Assembly: GCA_004298045.1 (NCBI GenBank)
Contig: SCRM01000021.1
Coordinates: 248,001 to 312,000 of the forward strand
Source of the DNA: Rhodanobacter sp.
GTDB lineage: Bacteria > Pseudomonadota > Gammaproteobacteria > Xanthomonadales > Rhodanobacteraceae
Direction of reading: 5' to 3'
Length of the DNA stretch: 64,000 nucleotides
Numbering within the stretch: position 1 is the first letter of the stretch; every line of letters begins with the position of its first letter. The position numbers and the translations under genes are program-made. The notes beneath the pieces are model-generated. The model was given only the letters and a program-made list of their open reading frames with translations. It did not search any database and had not been told where the DNA came from. Positions 16,470-25,754 of this stretch are shown one piece after another.

Positions 16470-17198
16470 ATGTTCGGAACGGTTCCCGTGGCGGTGCGCA
16501 AGACCAATGCACTGGCCGACACCAGCGTGGCGGAGCGCATCCGCCAGCGTCTCGTTGCCGCCGGCAAGCGTTACTACGCCAACGACAACATTGCCGATTT
16601 CATCGAAGACGGCGAGCTTGACGCCCTGCGCGAGGAAGTCGCGGGCAAGATGCAGGCGGTGCTGCAATCGCTGGTGATCGACACCGCCCACGACCACAAC
16701 ACGCGCGAAACGGCGCAGCGGGTGGCCAAGATGTATCTCGACGAAGTGTTCCGCGGCCGCTATCAGTCGGCGCCGACCGCCACCACTTTCCCGAACGTGG
16801 CGCACCTGGGCGAGCTGATGGTGGTGGGCCCGATCACCGTGCGCAGCGCCTGCGCGCACCACCTGTGCCCGATCATGGGCAAGGTGTGGGTGGGAGTGTT
16901 GCCGAACCCGTCGTCGGAGCTGATCGGCCTGTCGAAATACACGCGCCTGTGCGACTGGGTGATGAGCAGGCCGCAAATCCAGGAAGAGGCCGTGGTGATG
17001 CTGGCGGATGAACTCGAACGGCGGGTCAAGCCCGACGGCCTGGCGGTGCTGATGGAGGCCAGCCATTTCTGCGTGCATTGGCGCGGCGTGAAGGACGACG
17101 CCTCGTCAATGCGCAACACGGTGATGCGCGGCGCCTTGGTGCACGACGCCGAACTGCGTCGCGAATTCCTGGCGCAGGTCGGCCGGCCGGCAGCGTAA
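16470..17198 (+). CDS. folE: GTP cyclohydrolase I
   Basis: FolE converts GTP to dihydroneopterin triphosphate, the first step of folate (tetrahydrofolate) synthesis. The 242-residue protein carries the zinc ligands C128 and H131 in SACAHHLCP and C201 in SHFCVHWRG, plus DNTRETAQRVAKM-like and LIGLSKYTRLCDWVMSRPQIQE segments. It resembles the FolE form of about 220-240 residues common in Xanthomonadales, with a longer N-terminus than E. coli FolE. The ATG at 16470 follows AACAAGGAG, a good ribosome site. It may be co-transcribed with the patatin gene 40 bases upstream. Confidence 0.95.
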   Translation: MFGTVPVAVRKTNALADTSVAERIRQRLVAAGKRYYANDNIADFIEDGELDALREEVAGKMQAVLQSLVIDTAHDHNTRETAQRVAKMYLDEVFRGRYQSAPTATTFPNVAHLGELMVVGPITVRSACAHHLCPIMGKVWVGVLPNPSSELIGLSKYTRLCDWVMSRPQIQEEAVVMLADELERRVKPDGLAVLMEASHFCVHWRGVKDDASSMRNTVMRGALVHDAELRREFLAQVGRPAA

Positions 17199-17298
17199 GT
17201 ATCCATGCGCACTTTACCTTCCCGGACACGGTCGTCATCCAGAGCCAATGACCATGCATGCACGGCGTTGAGCATGGCCGTGGCAACATGCGTGCGCC

Positions 17299-18033
17299 AT
17301 GAACAAATCAACAGACACAGCAGACGCCTTGCAGGCCGCGGCCGCGCCGACGCCAGCCAGCGACGAGACGCAGCTTGCGCAGCAGGCGGCGGCGGGCGAC
17401 GAAACCGCCTTTACCACGATCATGCGGCGCTACAACCGGCGCCTGTTTCGCACCGCGCGCAGCATCCTGCATACCGATGCGGACGCCGAGGATGCCTTGC
17501 AGGACGGTTATCTGCAGGCTTGGCGTGCGCTGCCGTCATTTCGCGCAGAAGCCAGCCTTTCGACCTGGATGGTGCGCATCGTGGCCAATGCGGCGCTGGC
17601 CCGCTTGCGCAAGGTGCGCGGCACGTCTGTGCCGCTGGACGACGTCATGAACGAGCTTGAAGACCGCTCCGCCGTGACCGACGCCCATGGCAACAGCCCG
17701 GAACGCGCCATCGCCGCCGTGCAGCTGCGCGAGCTGCTGGAGTCGCGCATTGACGCCTTGCCGGAAGCGTTTCGCGCGGTGTTCATGCTGCGCGGCGTCG
17801 AGGAGATGAGCGTGGAAGAGGTGGCGCGGGCGCTGGATATTCCCGAGGCCACGGTGCGCACGCGCTATTTCCGCGCGCGCAAGCTGATGCGCGAGGCGCT
17901 GGGTAGCGTGGTCGACCGCACGCTGCGCGATGCCTTTGCCTTCGACGGCGCGCGGTGCGATCGCATGGTGGTTGGCGTACTGGCCAAAGCCCGGGCGGAA
18001 GGTCTGATTGCCGGTGGACATCATCAGGATTGA
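17299..18033 (+). CDS. ECF-type RNA polymerase sigma factor
   Basis: This 244-residue sigma-70 family protein has region 2 (ETAFTTIMRRYNRRLFRTARSI... AEDALQDGYLQAWRALPSF) and region 4 (LPEAFRAVFMLRGVEEMSVEEVARAL...TVRTRYFRARKLMRE), with no regions 1 or 3, as in extracytoplasmic-function sigma factors. About 40 residues follow region 4. No anti-sigma gene is adjacent: downstream lies a broken peroxiredoxin-like gene instead. The regulon and trigger are unknown; an oxidative-stress role would be a guess from that neighbour. The ATG at 17299 has no strong ribosome site. Confidence 0.9.
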   Translation: MNKSTDTADALQAAAAPTPASDETQLAQQAAAGDETAFTTIMRRYNRRLFRTARSILHTDADAEDALQDGYLQAWRALPSFRAEASLSTWMVRIVANAALARLRKVRGTSVPLDDVMNELEDRSAVTDAHGNSPERAIAAVQLRELLESRIDALPEAFRAVFMLRGVEEMSVEEVARALDIPEATVRTRYFRARKLMREALGSVVDRTLRDAFAFDGARCDRMVVGVLAKARAEGLIAGGHHQD

Positions 18034-18050
18034 CACCGGGGTCATGTGAA

Positions 18051-18465
18051 GTGCGATTGACAGCTCCCGACAAAGCGCCCGAGCTGACGCAGACCGACGT
18101 GGCCGGCCACGCGGCGAACGTCGGGAGCAATGGGCGCGCACCTTGCTCAGCTTTTTCCGCGATCCGGCGCGTCCGTTCTCGGTGATCGCCGACCACGATT
18201 CCGCGCTGTACACGGCCTACGGCGTGCGGCGGTTTTCGTGCTGGGGCAAGCTCAAGGCGAGGCTTACCCGCTTCTGACGTTGATCAGGGGCCTGCGCATC
18301 GTCGGGCTGGCCGGCCTCAAAACCTCCCACCTGATGCCGGCTGATTTCCTGATCGATGAGCAAGGTCGGATCGCGGAAACCTGGGATGGCCGCGATGCGG
18401 GCGACCGGATCCCGCTGGGACGCGTGGAGTTGTTTGCGGCACGCGGGCTGGTGCGGCGCGTGCAC
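18051..18465 (+). pseudogene. Decayed AhpC/TSA-family peroxiredoxin-like gene
   Basis: Pieces of one peroxiredoxin-like protein appear in three frames. From GTG 18051: MRLTAPDKAPELTQTDVAGH. From about 18131 in another frame: TLLSFFRDPARPFSVIADHD then YGVRRFSCWGKLKARLTRF and a stop at about 18272. From about 18262 in the third frame: LTLIRGLRIVGLAGLKTSH, then LMPADFLIDEQGRIAETWDG. In the intact family roughly 60 residues with the active-site cysteines stand between FFRDPA and RPF; they are missing here. So the gene has two frameshifts and an internal deletion and cannot make an active enzyme. No other gene is visible from 18466 to 18729. Confidence 0.75.
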
Positions 18466-18729
18466 GCCTGGCTGGCTCAGGCGACCGCGGCACGTTGCCG
18501 CGGCCTCACGCACCGCCATTTGCCGTTGGTCAAGCGTCGTCGTGGGAGCGTGCCGCATCATTGCGGGGCGTCCCCATGTCGTTTCAAGGCCGCGCCGCAG
18601 GACGGACAACCGATCGACGCCATGCACACGGCGGTGGCGGCCTATCCGCATTATTTCACGGCGCCCGGCTGGGGCACGCCGCACACTCATTGACCCGCCA
18701 TCGACAACCGCTTTCGCGAGGCAATCGGC

Positions 18730-19071
18730 ATGGAGTACATCACTGCGTGGCAATGCATCGGCTGCGGCAAGATCGAGGCGCCGCAGCCGTGTATCGGCGT
18801 GTGCCAGGATCGCAAGGTGCAGCTGGTCGGCAAGGCCGACTACGAAGCCGTGCTGGCTGAGCGCGATGCGTTGACGGCGCGCCTGGCACAGGTGCGCAGC
18901 AGCCTGCAGCGGTTTGCGCTGGCGAAACCGCATGCAGACCGCTGGCAACAGACCTGGGAAGCCTTGCAGCAGGAATTGCATGGCTTGCTGCAGACGCTGG
19001 AAACCGCAGCCGACGCGGCGCCCGTGGTGCCAACGGGCGGCACCGGCGTGGTGTCGCTGATCGCGCATTGA
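18730..19071 (+). CDS. Small cysteine-rich hypothetical protein
   Basis: This 113-residue protein is not recognised by name. The N-terminus has four closely placed cysteines (WQCIGCGKIEAPQPCIGVCQ), a likely zinc or metal site. It is followed by a helical, charged region (YEAVLAERDALTARLAQVRSSLQRF) that looks like a coiled coil, and an alanine/threonine-rich tail. There is no signal peptide. The ATG at 18730 follows CGAGGCAATCGGC. It stands alone downstream of the broken peroxiredoxin gene and convergent with the dehydrogenase gene at 19087. The coding potential is supported by codon usage like its neighbours and by the domain-like layout. Confidence 0.7.
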   Translation: MEYITAWQCIGCGKIEAPQPCIGVCQDRKVQLVGKADYEAVLAERDALTARLAQVRSSLQRFALAKPHADRWQQTWEALQQELHGLLQTLETAADAAPVVPTGGTGVVSLIAH

Positions 19072-19086
19072 CGCCGGCTGGCGGAT

Positions 19087-19848
19087 TCAGGCGCCGGTCG
19101 GTGGCGGTATCGGCATCGCATCGTCGCTGGCGACGAGGCGGGCGTGGATGCGTTCCAGGTGTTCGATCAACTCGGTACGCGCGGCGCCGGCATACGGGTT
19201 TTCGCGCTGGATCGCCGCAAACAGATGCCCGGCGTCGCCGCGCACTGCCGCCAGCATGTTGGCGAGGCCCAGGAACGAGGGGGGCGCCATCGACAGGTCG
19301 TCACCCACGCCCATTTCCACCAGCGCACGGGCGATGAAAAACGCGAGTGCGTGGGTTTTCGCCATCGCGTGATCGTGTTCGGCCGGGTCCTTGTCGATCA
19401 CGCTGCAGCCGAGTGAAGCAAACAACGCGCGGGTGCGGCTTGCCGTTTCCGGGTGCTGGGCGCTGGCGCAGATCACGGTGCGCCGCGGTTCGTTGCGGGC
19501 AATGCTGAGCGGGCCGAACAGGGGATGCGTCCCCACGTGCGGGATGGCCGCGCCGAGGTAGGTGTCCAGCAGCTGGCACGGATGCTGTTTGACGCTGCCC
19601 ACGTCGATCACCGTGTGCTGCGGCGTCAGCAAGGGACGCAGCTCGCGCAGGGCGGCTTCGAGATGCGGCACCGGCATTGCCAGCACCACCCAGTCGGCGC
19701 CGTCCAGGGCCGCAGCCGGCGACCCGCCGGCAAGCGCGGCGGGCACGTCGGCCTGTGCGTCGATTACACGCACGGTGTGGCCGGTTTGGCCGAGCAAGTC
19801 GGCAAAGGCACGACCAAAGCGGCCGTAGCCGAACAGGGCAAAAATCAT
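19087..19848 (-). CDS. Prephenate dehydrogenase-like protein (TyrA type)
   Basis: The 253-residue protein starts MIFALFGYGRFGRAFADLLG, a Rossmann NAD(P)-binding motif. It continues with VVLAMPVPHLEAAL, TVIDVGSVKQHPCQLL and GTHPLFGPLSI, the substrate-binding HP.FGP motif of prephenate/arogenate dehydrogenases, and a helical dimerisation part (HAMAKTHALAFFIARAL). These enzymes make 4-hydroxyphenylpyruvate or tyrosine from prephenate or arogenate. There is no fused chorismate mutase and it is somewhat shorter than typical TyrA, so it may be a specialised paralog. The ATG at 19848 follows GGAGCCCTCC. It lies about 110 bases downstream of a PLP enzyme on the same strand and may be co-transcribed. 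Confidence 0.8.
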   Translation of the reverse strand: MIFALFGYGRFGRAFADLLGQTGHTVRVIDAQADVPAALAGGSPAAALDGADWVVLAMPVPHLEAALRELRPLLTPQHTVIDVGSVKQHPCQLLDTYLGAAIPHVGTHPLFGPLSIARNEPRRTVICASAQHPETASRTRALFASLGCSVIDKDPAEHDHAMAKTHALAFFIARALVEMGVGDDLSMAPPSFLGLANMLAAVRGDAGHLFAAIQRENPYAGAARTELIEHLERIHARLVASDDAMPIPPPTGA

Positions 19849-19957
19849 GGAGGGCTCCGCAAACGAGGCAGGTCGACACCGCCATGCGGCAGCGGCCTGC
19901 GGAATGGTTGCACCGCAGCGTGCAATGACGCCACTCCGGGCAAGCGCCGTACGGTGT

Positions 19958-21067
19958 TCAGGACGCGAGCGCGTGCCACGTGCCGCTGGCAATGCTCTGC
20001 TTGAGCGCCTGGCTGGCCGGGCCGATGTCGATGTGGTGTTCGACGAGCCAGTCGGGATTGAACAGGGTTTCGGCGTAGCGCTCGCCAGGGTCGCACAAGA
20101 GGCTCACGATGCTGCCACGCTGGCCGCTCTTGCGCAGGCCGGCGGCAAGCTGCAGGCACGCCACGAGATTGGTGCCGGAGGAGCCGCCGTAGCGGCGACC
20201 CAGCAGAGTCTCAAGCAACCATGCGCCGGCGATGGCGGCGTGGTCGGGCACTTCGATCACGTCGTCCACTACTTCAAAAGTGAAGCCGGGTTCGACCAGC
20301 GGGCGGCCGATGCCCTCGATCAGCGTGGGCTGGCGGGCAACGGCATCGTGGCGACGTGTGCGCCAACCTTCGACATAGGCGCTGCCGGTGGGTTCGGCTA
20401 CGCATAAATGGGTGGCCAGCCGCCGATAGCGCAGATAGCGCCCGATGGTGGTCGAGGTACCCCCGGTGCCGACGCCGCACACGATCCAGGTTGGTACGGG
20501 CTGCGGCTCGCGCATCATCTGGGTGATGATGGACTCGGCGATGTTGTTGTTGCCGCGCCAATCGGTGGCCCGCACGGCAAGCCCGAATTGATCGAGGTGG
20601 CAGGCGCCTCGGGCAGCGTGTTCGGCGGCGCGCGCGTGCACTTGGCCGGCATCTTCCACCAGGTCGCAGGTGCCGCCCAGCGCCTGCACCGCGTGGATCT
20701 TGCGCGGCGCCGTCACCGCTGGCATCACGGCGGTGAAATGCAGTCCGAGCAGGCGCGCAAACCAGGCCTCGGAAATGGCCGTGCTGCCGGAAGAGGCGTC
20801 CACCACGGCCTGGCCCTCGTGCAGCCGGCCGTTGCATAGCGCGTACAGGTACAGCGAGCGCGCGAGGCGGTGTTTCAGACTGCCGCTGGGGTGGACGGAT
20901 TCGTCTTTGAAATAGAAGTCGATGCCGTCAAAGCCGGGAAAGTTGAGCTTGAGCAGGTGCGTGTCGGCCGAGCGCGCGGCCTCTTGCGAGAGTTTTTCCA
21001 GCGCGGCGAGTTCCCAGCCGCGTTCCGCAGCCTGCGGTGCGCCGATGATCGGGGTGGCAGTTGACAT
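19958..21067 (-). CDS. PLP-dependent cysteine synthase family protein
   Basis: This 369-residue fold-type II PLP enzyme has the Schiff-base lysine K65 in HPSGSLKHRLA, the phosphate/substrate loop ASSGSTAISEAW and the glycine-rich phosphate cup GVGTGGTSTTIG. Such proteins include cysteine synthase, cystathionine beta-synthase and related eliminating or replacing enzymes. It has extra segments compared with CysK/CysM (for example WLLETLLGRRYGGSSGTN) as in the PLP-dependent cysteine synthase family annotated in Xanthomonadales; the substrate is not certain. The ATG at 21067 is preceded by GGAG. It is divergent from the GGDEF-EAL gene. Confidence 0.85.
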   Translation of the reverse strand: MSTATPIIGAPQAAERGWELAALEKLSQEAARSADTHLLKLNFPGFDGIDFYFKDESVHPSGSLKHRLARSLYLYALCNGRLHEGQAVVDASSGSTAISEAWFARLLGLHFTAVMPAVTAPRKIHAVQALGGTCDLVEDAGQVHARAAEHAARGACHLDQFGLAVRATDWRGNNNIAESIITQMMREPQPVPTWIVCGVGTGGTSTTIGRYLRYRRLATHLCVAEPTGSAYVEGWRTRRHDAVARQPTLIEGIGRPLVEPGFTFEVVDDVIEVPDHAAIAGAWLLETLLGRRYGGSSGTNLVACLQLAAGLRKSGQRGSIVSLLCDPGERYAETLFNPDWLVEHHIDIGPASQALKQSIASGTWHALAS

Positions 21068-21334
21068 GGGGTAGCTCCGATGTGGGGCGGCGGCAAGGCG
21101 TCGCCTGCAACCGGCGTGAAAGTGGCTCATAGCTTATGCCCATCCACCAGGCTGCCCGCTTGCCACAAGTCAGCCGGGTCGCTGCGCCTCAGTCCGCGGA
21201 ACCGGCGCAAATTGTCGCAGTGCAGAACGGCCGCCGTTGCCGCATTCACGCGCGACAAACGGCGCGCTGGATTTGATGCGCTTATCCGTGGTGAAGTGAC
21301 GTCCGCCTTTGACCACTGCATCGACCGCACACGC

Positions 21335-24300
21335 ATGAGCAGCCAGGATGCGACCAGCAATGGGGCGTTTCGCGAACGCTTCTACCGCAGCGTCGCGGAG
21401 ACTCTCGCGTTGCTGCATGCCACCCCGGATCGCGATCGCCGTCAGGCCATTCATGCGGTCGCCGGCATTCTTGCTGCCACGATGGATTTGCCACTGGTGT
21501 GGGTGGGGCGCCGCGAGCCGGGCCGGTATAGTGTTGAGGTACTGGCCGCCGCCGGCCCGGATGCGGCCTACACCGAAGGGCTGCGCTTGAGCGCCGACCC
21601 GCAGGAGATTGGCGGCAGTGGTCCGGTCGGCATGGTGTTGCGCGAGGCGCATGCACTCACGATGGCGGTGGACACGCCGGCGTTTGCGCCCTGGCGTGAC
21701 GCGGCACAACAACACGACTTCGGGGCCATCATCGTGGCGGCAGCGGCCACCCACGACGACGGGCAGCTGGTGCTCAGCGCCTACGCTCGCACGGATGGGC
21801 CGCCATTCGGCGCGGACGTGCTCGACTGGGCCCAGCGCCTCGCCGACGAGCTGGCACGGTTCTGGGATCACCAGCAATTGCTTGAACGCAGCCTGCGCCT
21901 CAGTCGCTACCGCACGGCGCAACGCGCGATCCAGCAATCGCTGCTGGAGCAGCCTGGCCCCGATGCGGTGTACGCCAAGCTCGCGCATGCGCTGGTCGAC
22001 ATCGCGGGGGCATTGGCGGTTGACGTACTTGTCGCCGTGCCGGGCGCGTCCATGCTGCACCGCGTCGCCCTGGCGGGCGCCATCAGCGATGTGGTGCGCC
22101 AGCTGCCGACCCCGCCGTGTCGCGTCGACGACGAGGCCCAAGCGGTGGTGCCGACGTTGGCGTTCATGCAGGCGCGCCCGGTGGTGCGCCGACACCCCGA
22201 CCGGGTTGGTCATGACGGCCGCACTTTTCACACCTTGCTGCACGATCACGCCGGAGCGGTTGGTTGTTGGCCGTTGTTCGCGCGGCCACGCGACACCGCG
22301 GTGGCGCACGCGGTGCCCAGTGGTGTGTTCGTGGTCATGGCCAACGAGGCGGATGCCTTCGACGACGAATTGTGCCGCCTGCTCGATGAAGTGGCCGATG
22401 CCACCAGCCTGGCGCTGCATCAGCACGCACAGCGCGCCGCACTCAGCCGTGAGAAGGATCGCCAGACTTACCTGGCGTTGCACGACGACCTCACCGGGCT
22501 GCCCAACCGGCGCGCACTGGAACTGCATCTCGAACAGGTCTTGCGGCGGGCCGACGCGCGCGGGCGTCAGGTGGCCGTGGGTTTGCTCGATCTGGATGAC
22601 CTCAAACCCATCAATGATCGCCACGGGCATGCAGCCGGTGACCGGCTGCTGGTGGAGATGGCACGCCGCTTCCGGCACGGTCTGCGCAACGACGATTACC
22701 TCGCGCGCCTGGGCGGCGACGAGTTCGTGCTGGTATTCGAGGATCTGGAAACCGGGCAGGAGGTCGATGGCCTGCTGGAACGCGTCGACGAAGCGCTGCG
22801 CCAACCACTGACCATCGACGAGACGACGGTGTCGATGGGGGCCAGCCTCGGGGTGGCGTTGTATGCCTGCGGCAGTGGGCTGACCGGCGAACAGTTGGTG
22901 CGCCGGGCGGATCAGGCGATGTATCGGGTGAAAAGCCGCAAACGCCAGCGCTCGCGCTGGTGGGCGCTGGTGGCGGTCGACGGCTCGGCGGACAAATCCG
23001 GCGAGCTCACGTTGAGTTCGCCGTATGGCGAGGCGGCAGCGGCAGCGCTGGCCGAATACGCCGAGGAGTGGGCACTGCGTCTGCCGGCACTGGTCGATGG
23101 ATTCAGCGAACAGTTGCGGGCACACGCGGGGATCGCGGCACTGCTCGCGCTATTGCCGACGTCGGATTTCGCGCAGCTCCGGTCACGCTTGATCCTGCAT
23201 TTGCGCCTGCTTTTGCGACCAGCGTTGACCGACGCCGTGCATCGCGCCCGCGCCTATCGTGCCGGGGTGCTGTATGCCGCCTGCGGGTTGGAAGAGGTCT
23301 GGTTGCTGGAAGTGATCGAGGAGTTGCGGGTGGCGCTTGCCACCACGCTTGGTGGCACCGGCCGCCTCAGCCGGCGCGCGCTGATGGTGGTCCTGCAGCG
23401 CCTCGGCATGGAGCGCCAGTGGCAGCTGGAGAGCATGCGCGAGCTGCAGCGCAAACGGGTGGCGGTACTGGCGCAGTTGAACGCGCTGGCATGGTCGGCG
23501 GAAAGCTATCTCGCCCTGATCCAGGGCGCGACCGATATTCTCGCGGCGCACGCGGAGGTGGTCGCCTGCTCGGTGGGGCGCCCCGATCGCGATGGCGACC
23601 TGACCTACGAGGCAGCGGCGGGCGGGGCGTTCACGCGCTACCTGCGTGCGTTGGCGGCCGGCAGCGTGGCGTCGATCGGCGTGCGCGCGGAGGATCCGGA
23701 GGGGCAGGGCCCCAGCGGGCGGGCGTGGCGCACCGGCACCATCGAACGCTGTGGCCATTACGGCAGCGATCCGGTAATGGCTCTGTGGAGCAAGGCAGTA
23801 TTGGAGCTCGGCGTGATCTCCAGCGTCTCGGTGCCGCTGTGCCCTGCACGCCATCGACCGGCGGTGGTGCTGGCGTTGTTCAGCCCGTATCTGGGCGGCT
23901 TTCGCGGCGAAGACCAGCAGGCCTTCATCGAACAGATCCGCACCGTGCTGGAACTCGCCCTGGTACGCCTCGCGCCGCCGCGGCCGGGCTTTGAACTGCT
24001 GCCCTTCATCGTGCGTGAACGCTGGCGCGCCAGCATCGCCACCGCAGCGCTGGAGATGTACTACCAACCATTGGTACATCTGGCAGACGGTCGTGCCAGC
24101 GAAATCGAGGCGCTCGCGCGCTTGCACGATATCGACGGCACTGTGCTGTCGCCCGGGCGTTTTCTCGCGGCACTGGATGGCGACGATTTGCTGGCGCTGT
24201 TTTGCCAGGGGCTGGCGCAGGCCATCGCTTGCCAGCGTCGCCTCGCGGATCAGGGCCATGTGCTCGACGTGGCGGTCAACGTACCAGCGACGGCATTGCA

Positions 24301-25063
24301 CGACGCGCGTTACGTGGACACGGTGTCCGCGGCGATCCACGCCGGTCGCTGTGATCCGGCCACCTTGTTGCTGGAGATCCTCGAATCGCCAACGGAAGGC
24401 GGACATCCCGATTGGCCCGACGCCAGCGGCGTGCAAACGCTGCGTGCGCTTGGCGTGCGCCTGGTCGAGGACGACCTCGGCGCCGGTTACAGCTCGCTGA
24501 TCCGTTTGCGGCAGTGGCCGTTCGACTGCATCAAGGTGGATCAGGCCATCGTTGGCCAGGCCCACACCGATCCGCGCGGCACGCTGCGCTTCGTGCGCCA
24601 GTTGATCCGCATCGGCCACGACCTGCGGCTCGAGGTGGTGGTGGAGGGCCTGGAAACTCCCGCCCTGGTTGAAGCCGCGCGCATTCTCGGCGCGGATTTT
24701 GGCCAGGGGTACGCGTTGGCGTCACCCATGCCGGTGGGGCAGTTGGCCGATTGGCTGGCGCGCCGCTCCACACCGACGGTGGTCGGCACGCCGCACACCG
24801 GCCTTGGCGCCTTGGCGGCGGAGCTGCGTTGGGAGGAGCAATTTCTCGCACTGCCGGAGGAACCGGCATACTGGAAACGGCATGCCGAGGCTGCTTGCGG
24901 CCCCGGGGCCTACCTGCACGAGCTGGCTGGCGGCGGCGCGTTGCATACGACGCATGAGGCGATGCACCGCGCAGCTGAGAACGGCCCGGCGGACGCGCGC
25001 TATCGCGAAGCGCACGAGGCATTTCTGGCATTGCTGGTGCAACACGTGTTGACGCAAAAGTAG
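21335..25063 (+). CDS. Multi-domain GGDEF-EAL cyclic-di-GMP protein with GAF and globin-like sensors
   Basis: The 1242-residue protein appears to hold two GAF-like domains (about 10-185 and 200-365), a GGDEF domain (about 375-540, intact LGGDEFVLVFE), a helical globin-sensor-like domain (about 555-710), a third GAF (about 720-865), an EAL domain (about 880-1130) and a 100-residue tail. EAL catalytic residues look complete: EIEALARL, VNVPATAL, LLEILESP, EDDLGAGYSS, IKVDQAI, VVVEGLET and FGQGYALA. So both synthesis and breakdown of c-di-GMP are possible. In the globin-like part, RAYRAGVLYAACGLEEVWLL aligns with the protoglobin heme motif but a tyrosine stands where the proximal histidine would be. 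The ATG at 21335 is likely but has no strong ribosome site. No membrane segment is seen. Confidence 0.88.
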   Translation: MSSQDATSNGAFRERFYRSVAETLALLHATPDRDRRQAIHAVAGILAATMDLPLVWVGRREPGRYSVEVLAAAGPDAAYTEGLRLSADPQEIGGSGPVGMVLREAHALTMAVDTPAFAPWRDAAQQHDFGAIIVAAAATHDDGQLVLSAYARTDGPPFGADVLDWAQRLADELARFWDHQQLLERSLRLSRYRTAQRAIQQSLLEQPGPDAVYAKLAHALVDIAGALAVDVLVAVPGASMLHRVALAGAISDVVRQLPTPPCRVDDEAQAVVPTLAFMQARPVVRRHPDRVGHDGRTFHTLLHDHAGAVGCWPLFARPRDTAVAHAVPSGVFVVMANEADAFDDELCRLLDEVADATSLALHQHAQRAALSREKDRQTYLALHDDLTGLPNRRALELHLEQVLRRADARGRQVAVGLLDLDDLKPINDRHGHAAGDRLLVEMARRFRHGLRNDDYLARLGGDEFVLVFEDLETGQEVDGLLERVDEALRQPLTIDETTVSMGASLGVALYACGSGLTGEQLVRRADQAMYRVKSRKRQRSRWWALVAVDGSADKSGELTLSSPYGEAAAAALAEYAEEWALRLPALVDGFSEQLRAHAGIAALLALLPTSDFAQLRSRLILHLRLLLRPALTDAVHRARAYRAGVLYAACGLEEVWLLEVIEELRVALATTLGGTGRLSRRALMVVLQRLGMERQWQLESMRELQRKRVAVLAQLNALAWSAESYLALIQGATDILAAHAEVVACSVGRPDRDGDLTYEAAAGGAFTRYLRALAAGSVASIGVRAEDPEGQGPSGRAWRTGTIERCGHYGSDPVMALWSKAVLELGVISSVSVPLCPARHRPAVVLALFSPYLGGFRGEDQQAFIEQIRTVLELALVRLAPPRPGFELLPFIVRERWRASIATAALEMYYQPLVHLADGRASEIEALARLHDIDGTVLSPGRFLAALDGDDLLALFCQGLAQAIACQRRLADQGHVLDVAVNVPATALHDARYVDTVSAAIHAGRCDPATLLLEILESPTEGGHPDWPDASGVQTLRALGVRLVEDDLGAGYSSLIRLRQWPFDCIKVDQAIVGQAHTDPRGTLRFVRQLIRIGHDLRLEVVVEGLETPALVEAARILGADFGQGYALASPMPVGQLADWLARRSTPTVVGTPHTGLGALAAELRWEEQFLALPEEPAYWKRHAEAACGPGAYLHELAGGGALHTTHEAMHRAAENGPADARYREAHEAFLALLVQHVLTQK

Positions 25064-25197
25064 CAAGCGCCGATTGGCTTCGACAGCGTGGCGGGCGTTT
25101 GCTGCGCGCGGGGCCGAGCCGCCGAATGCAACTGGTAATGCATCGGAGGCGACGGTGATCAGCGCATGGGACGCCGACGCGCCGGAGCCGGCGCCAT

Positions 25198-25229
25198 GAA
25201 AAACGCCCCGATCTCGCGACCGGGGCGTT
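25198..25229 (-). terminator. Intrinsic terminator of the azurin gene
   Basis: On the minus strand AACGCCCCG pairs with CGGGGCGTT around a ten-base loop and runs straight into TTTTTC. It lies about 20 bases after the azurin stop codon and also ends the intergenic stretch after the GGDEF-EAL gene. Confidence 0.9.
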
Positions 25230-25249
25230 GCATTCCAGCGGCGGTTTTT

Positions 25250-25693
25250 TTACTTGACCGTCAGCGTGCCGTGCATCAGCGTCGCGTGGCCGGGGAATGA
25301 GCAGAAGTAGACGTAATCCTGGCCCGCCTTGAGCTTGCTGACGTTGACCGTGGTGGTGGCCGACTCGCCGCCGCCGATCAGCTTGGTGGAAGCGATGACC
25401 TTGGGGTCGTTGGCTTTTTCGTAGCCCTTGGCGGCACCGGCGGCGGCATCGGCAGCCAGCACGGCCTTTTCGTCGGCCGCGGTCGTCAGCACCCAGTCGT
25501 GGCCCATCGAGGCCACCGGCAGCTTGCCGGTGTGCTTCAGTGTGACCTTGAAGGTCTTGCAGGCTTTCGGCACGGTGATCGAGTGGACGTTGAACTGCAT
25601 CGCATCGTTGGCCTCGACCGTGGTCGCGCAATCGGCGGCCATCAGCGGAGAGGAAGCCAGACCAAGCAGGGCGAGGACAATCAGTTTGCGCAT
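25250..25693 (-). CDS. azu: Azurin (blue copper electron carrier)
   Basis: This 147-residue precursor has a signal peptide (MRKLIVLALLGLASSPLMAA) and a mature azurin of about 128 residues. Type 1 copper ligands are H65 (with G64 in MGHDWVLT), C131, H136 and M140 in YVYFCSFPGHATLMHGTL; the C22-C45 disulfide pair is also present. Azurin shuttles electrons in the periplasm and is a known donor to copper nitrite reductases in denitrifiers. The ATG at 25693 is preceded by AAGGAG at eight bases; the GTG three codons earlier is too close to that site. An FNR-like palindrome lies about 60 bases upstream, tying it to nirK at 4356. Confidence 0.97.
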   Translation of the reverse strand: MRKLIVLALLGLASSPLMAADCATTVEANDAMQFNVHSITVPKACKTFKVTLKHTGKLPVASMGHDWVLTTAADEKAVLAADAAAGAAKGYEKANDPKVIASTKLIGGGESATTTVNVSKLKAGQDYVYFCSFPGHATLMHGTLTVK

Positions 25694-25754
25694 CGGTGTC
25701 ACTCCTTCGATAGAAGCATCGGATTCAATTTTGGGAGCGTACGGCGATTGCGCC

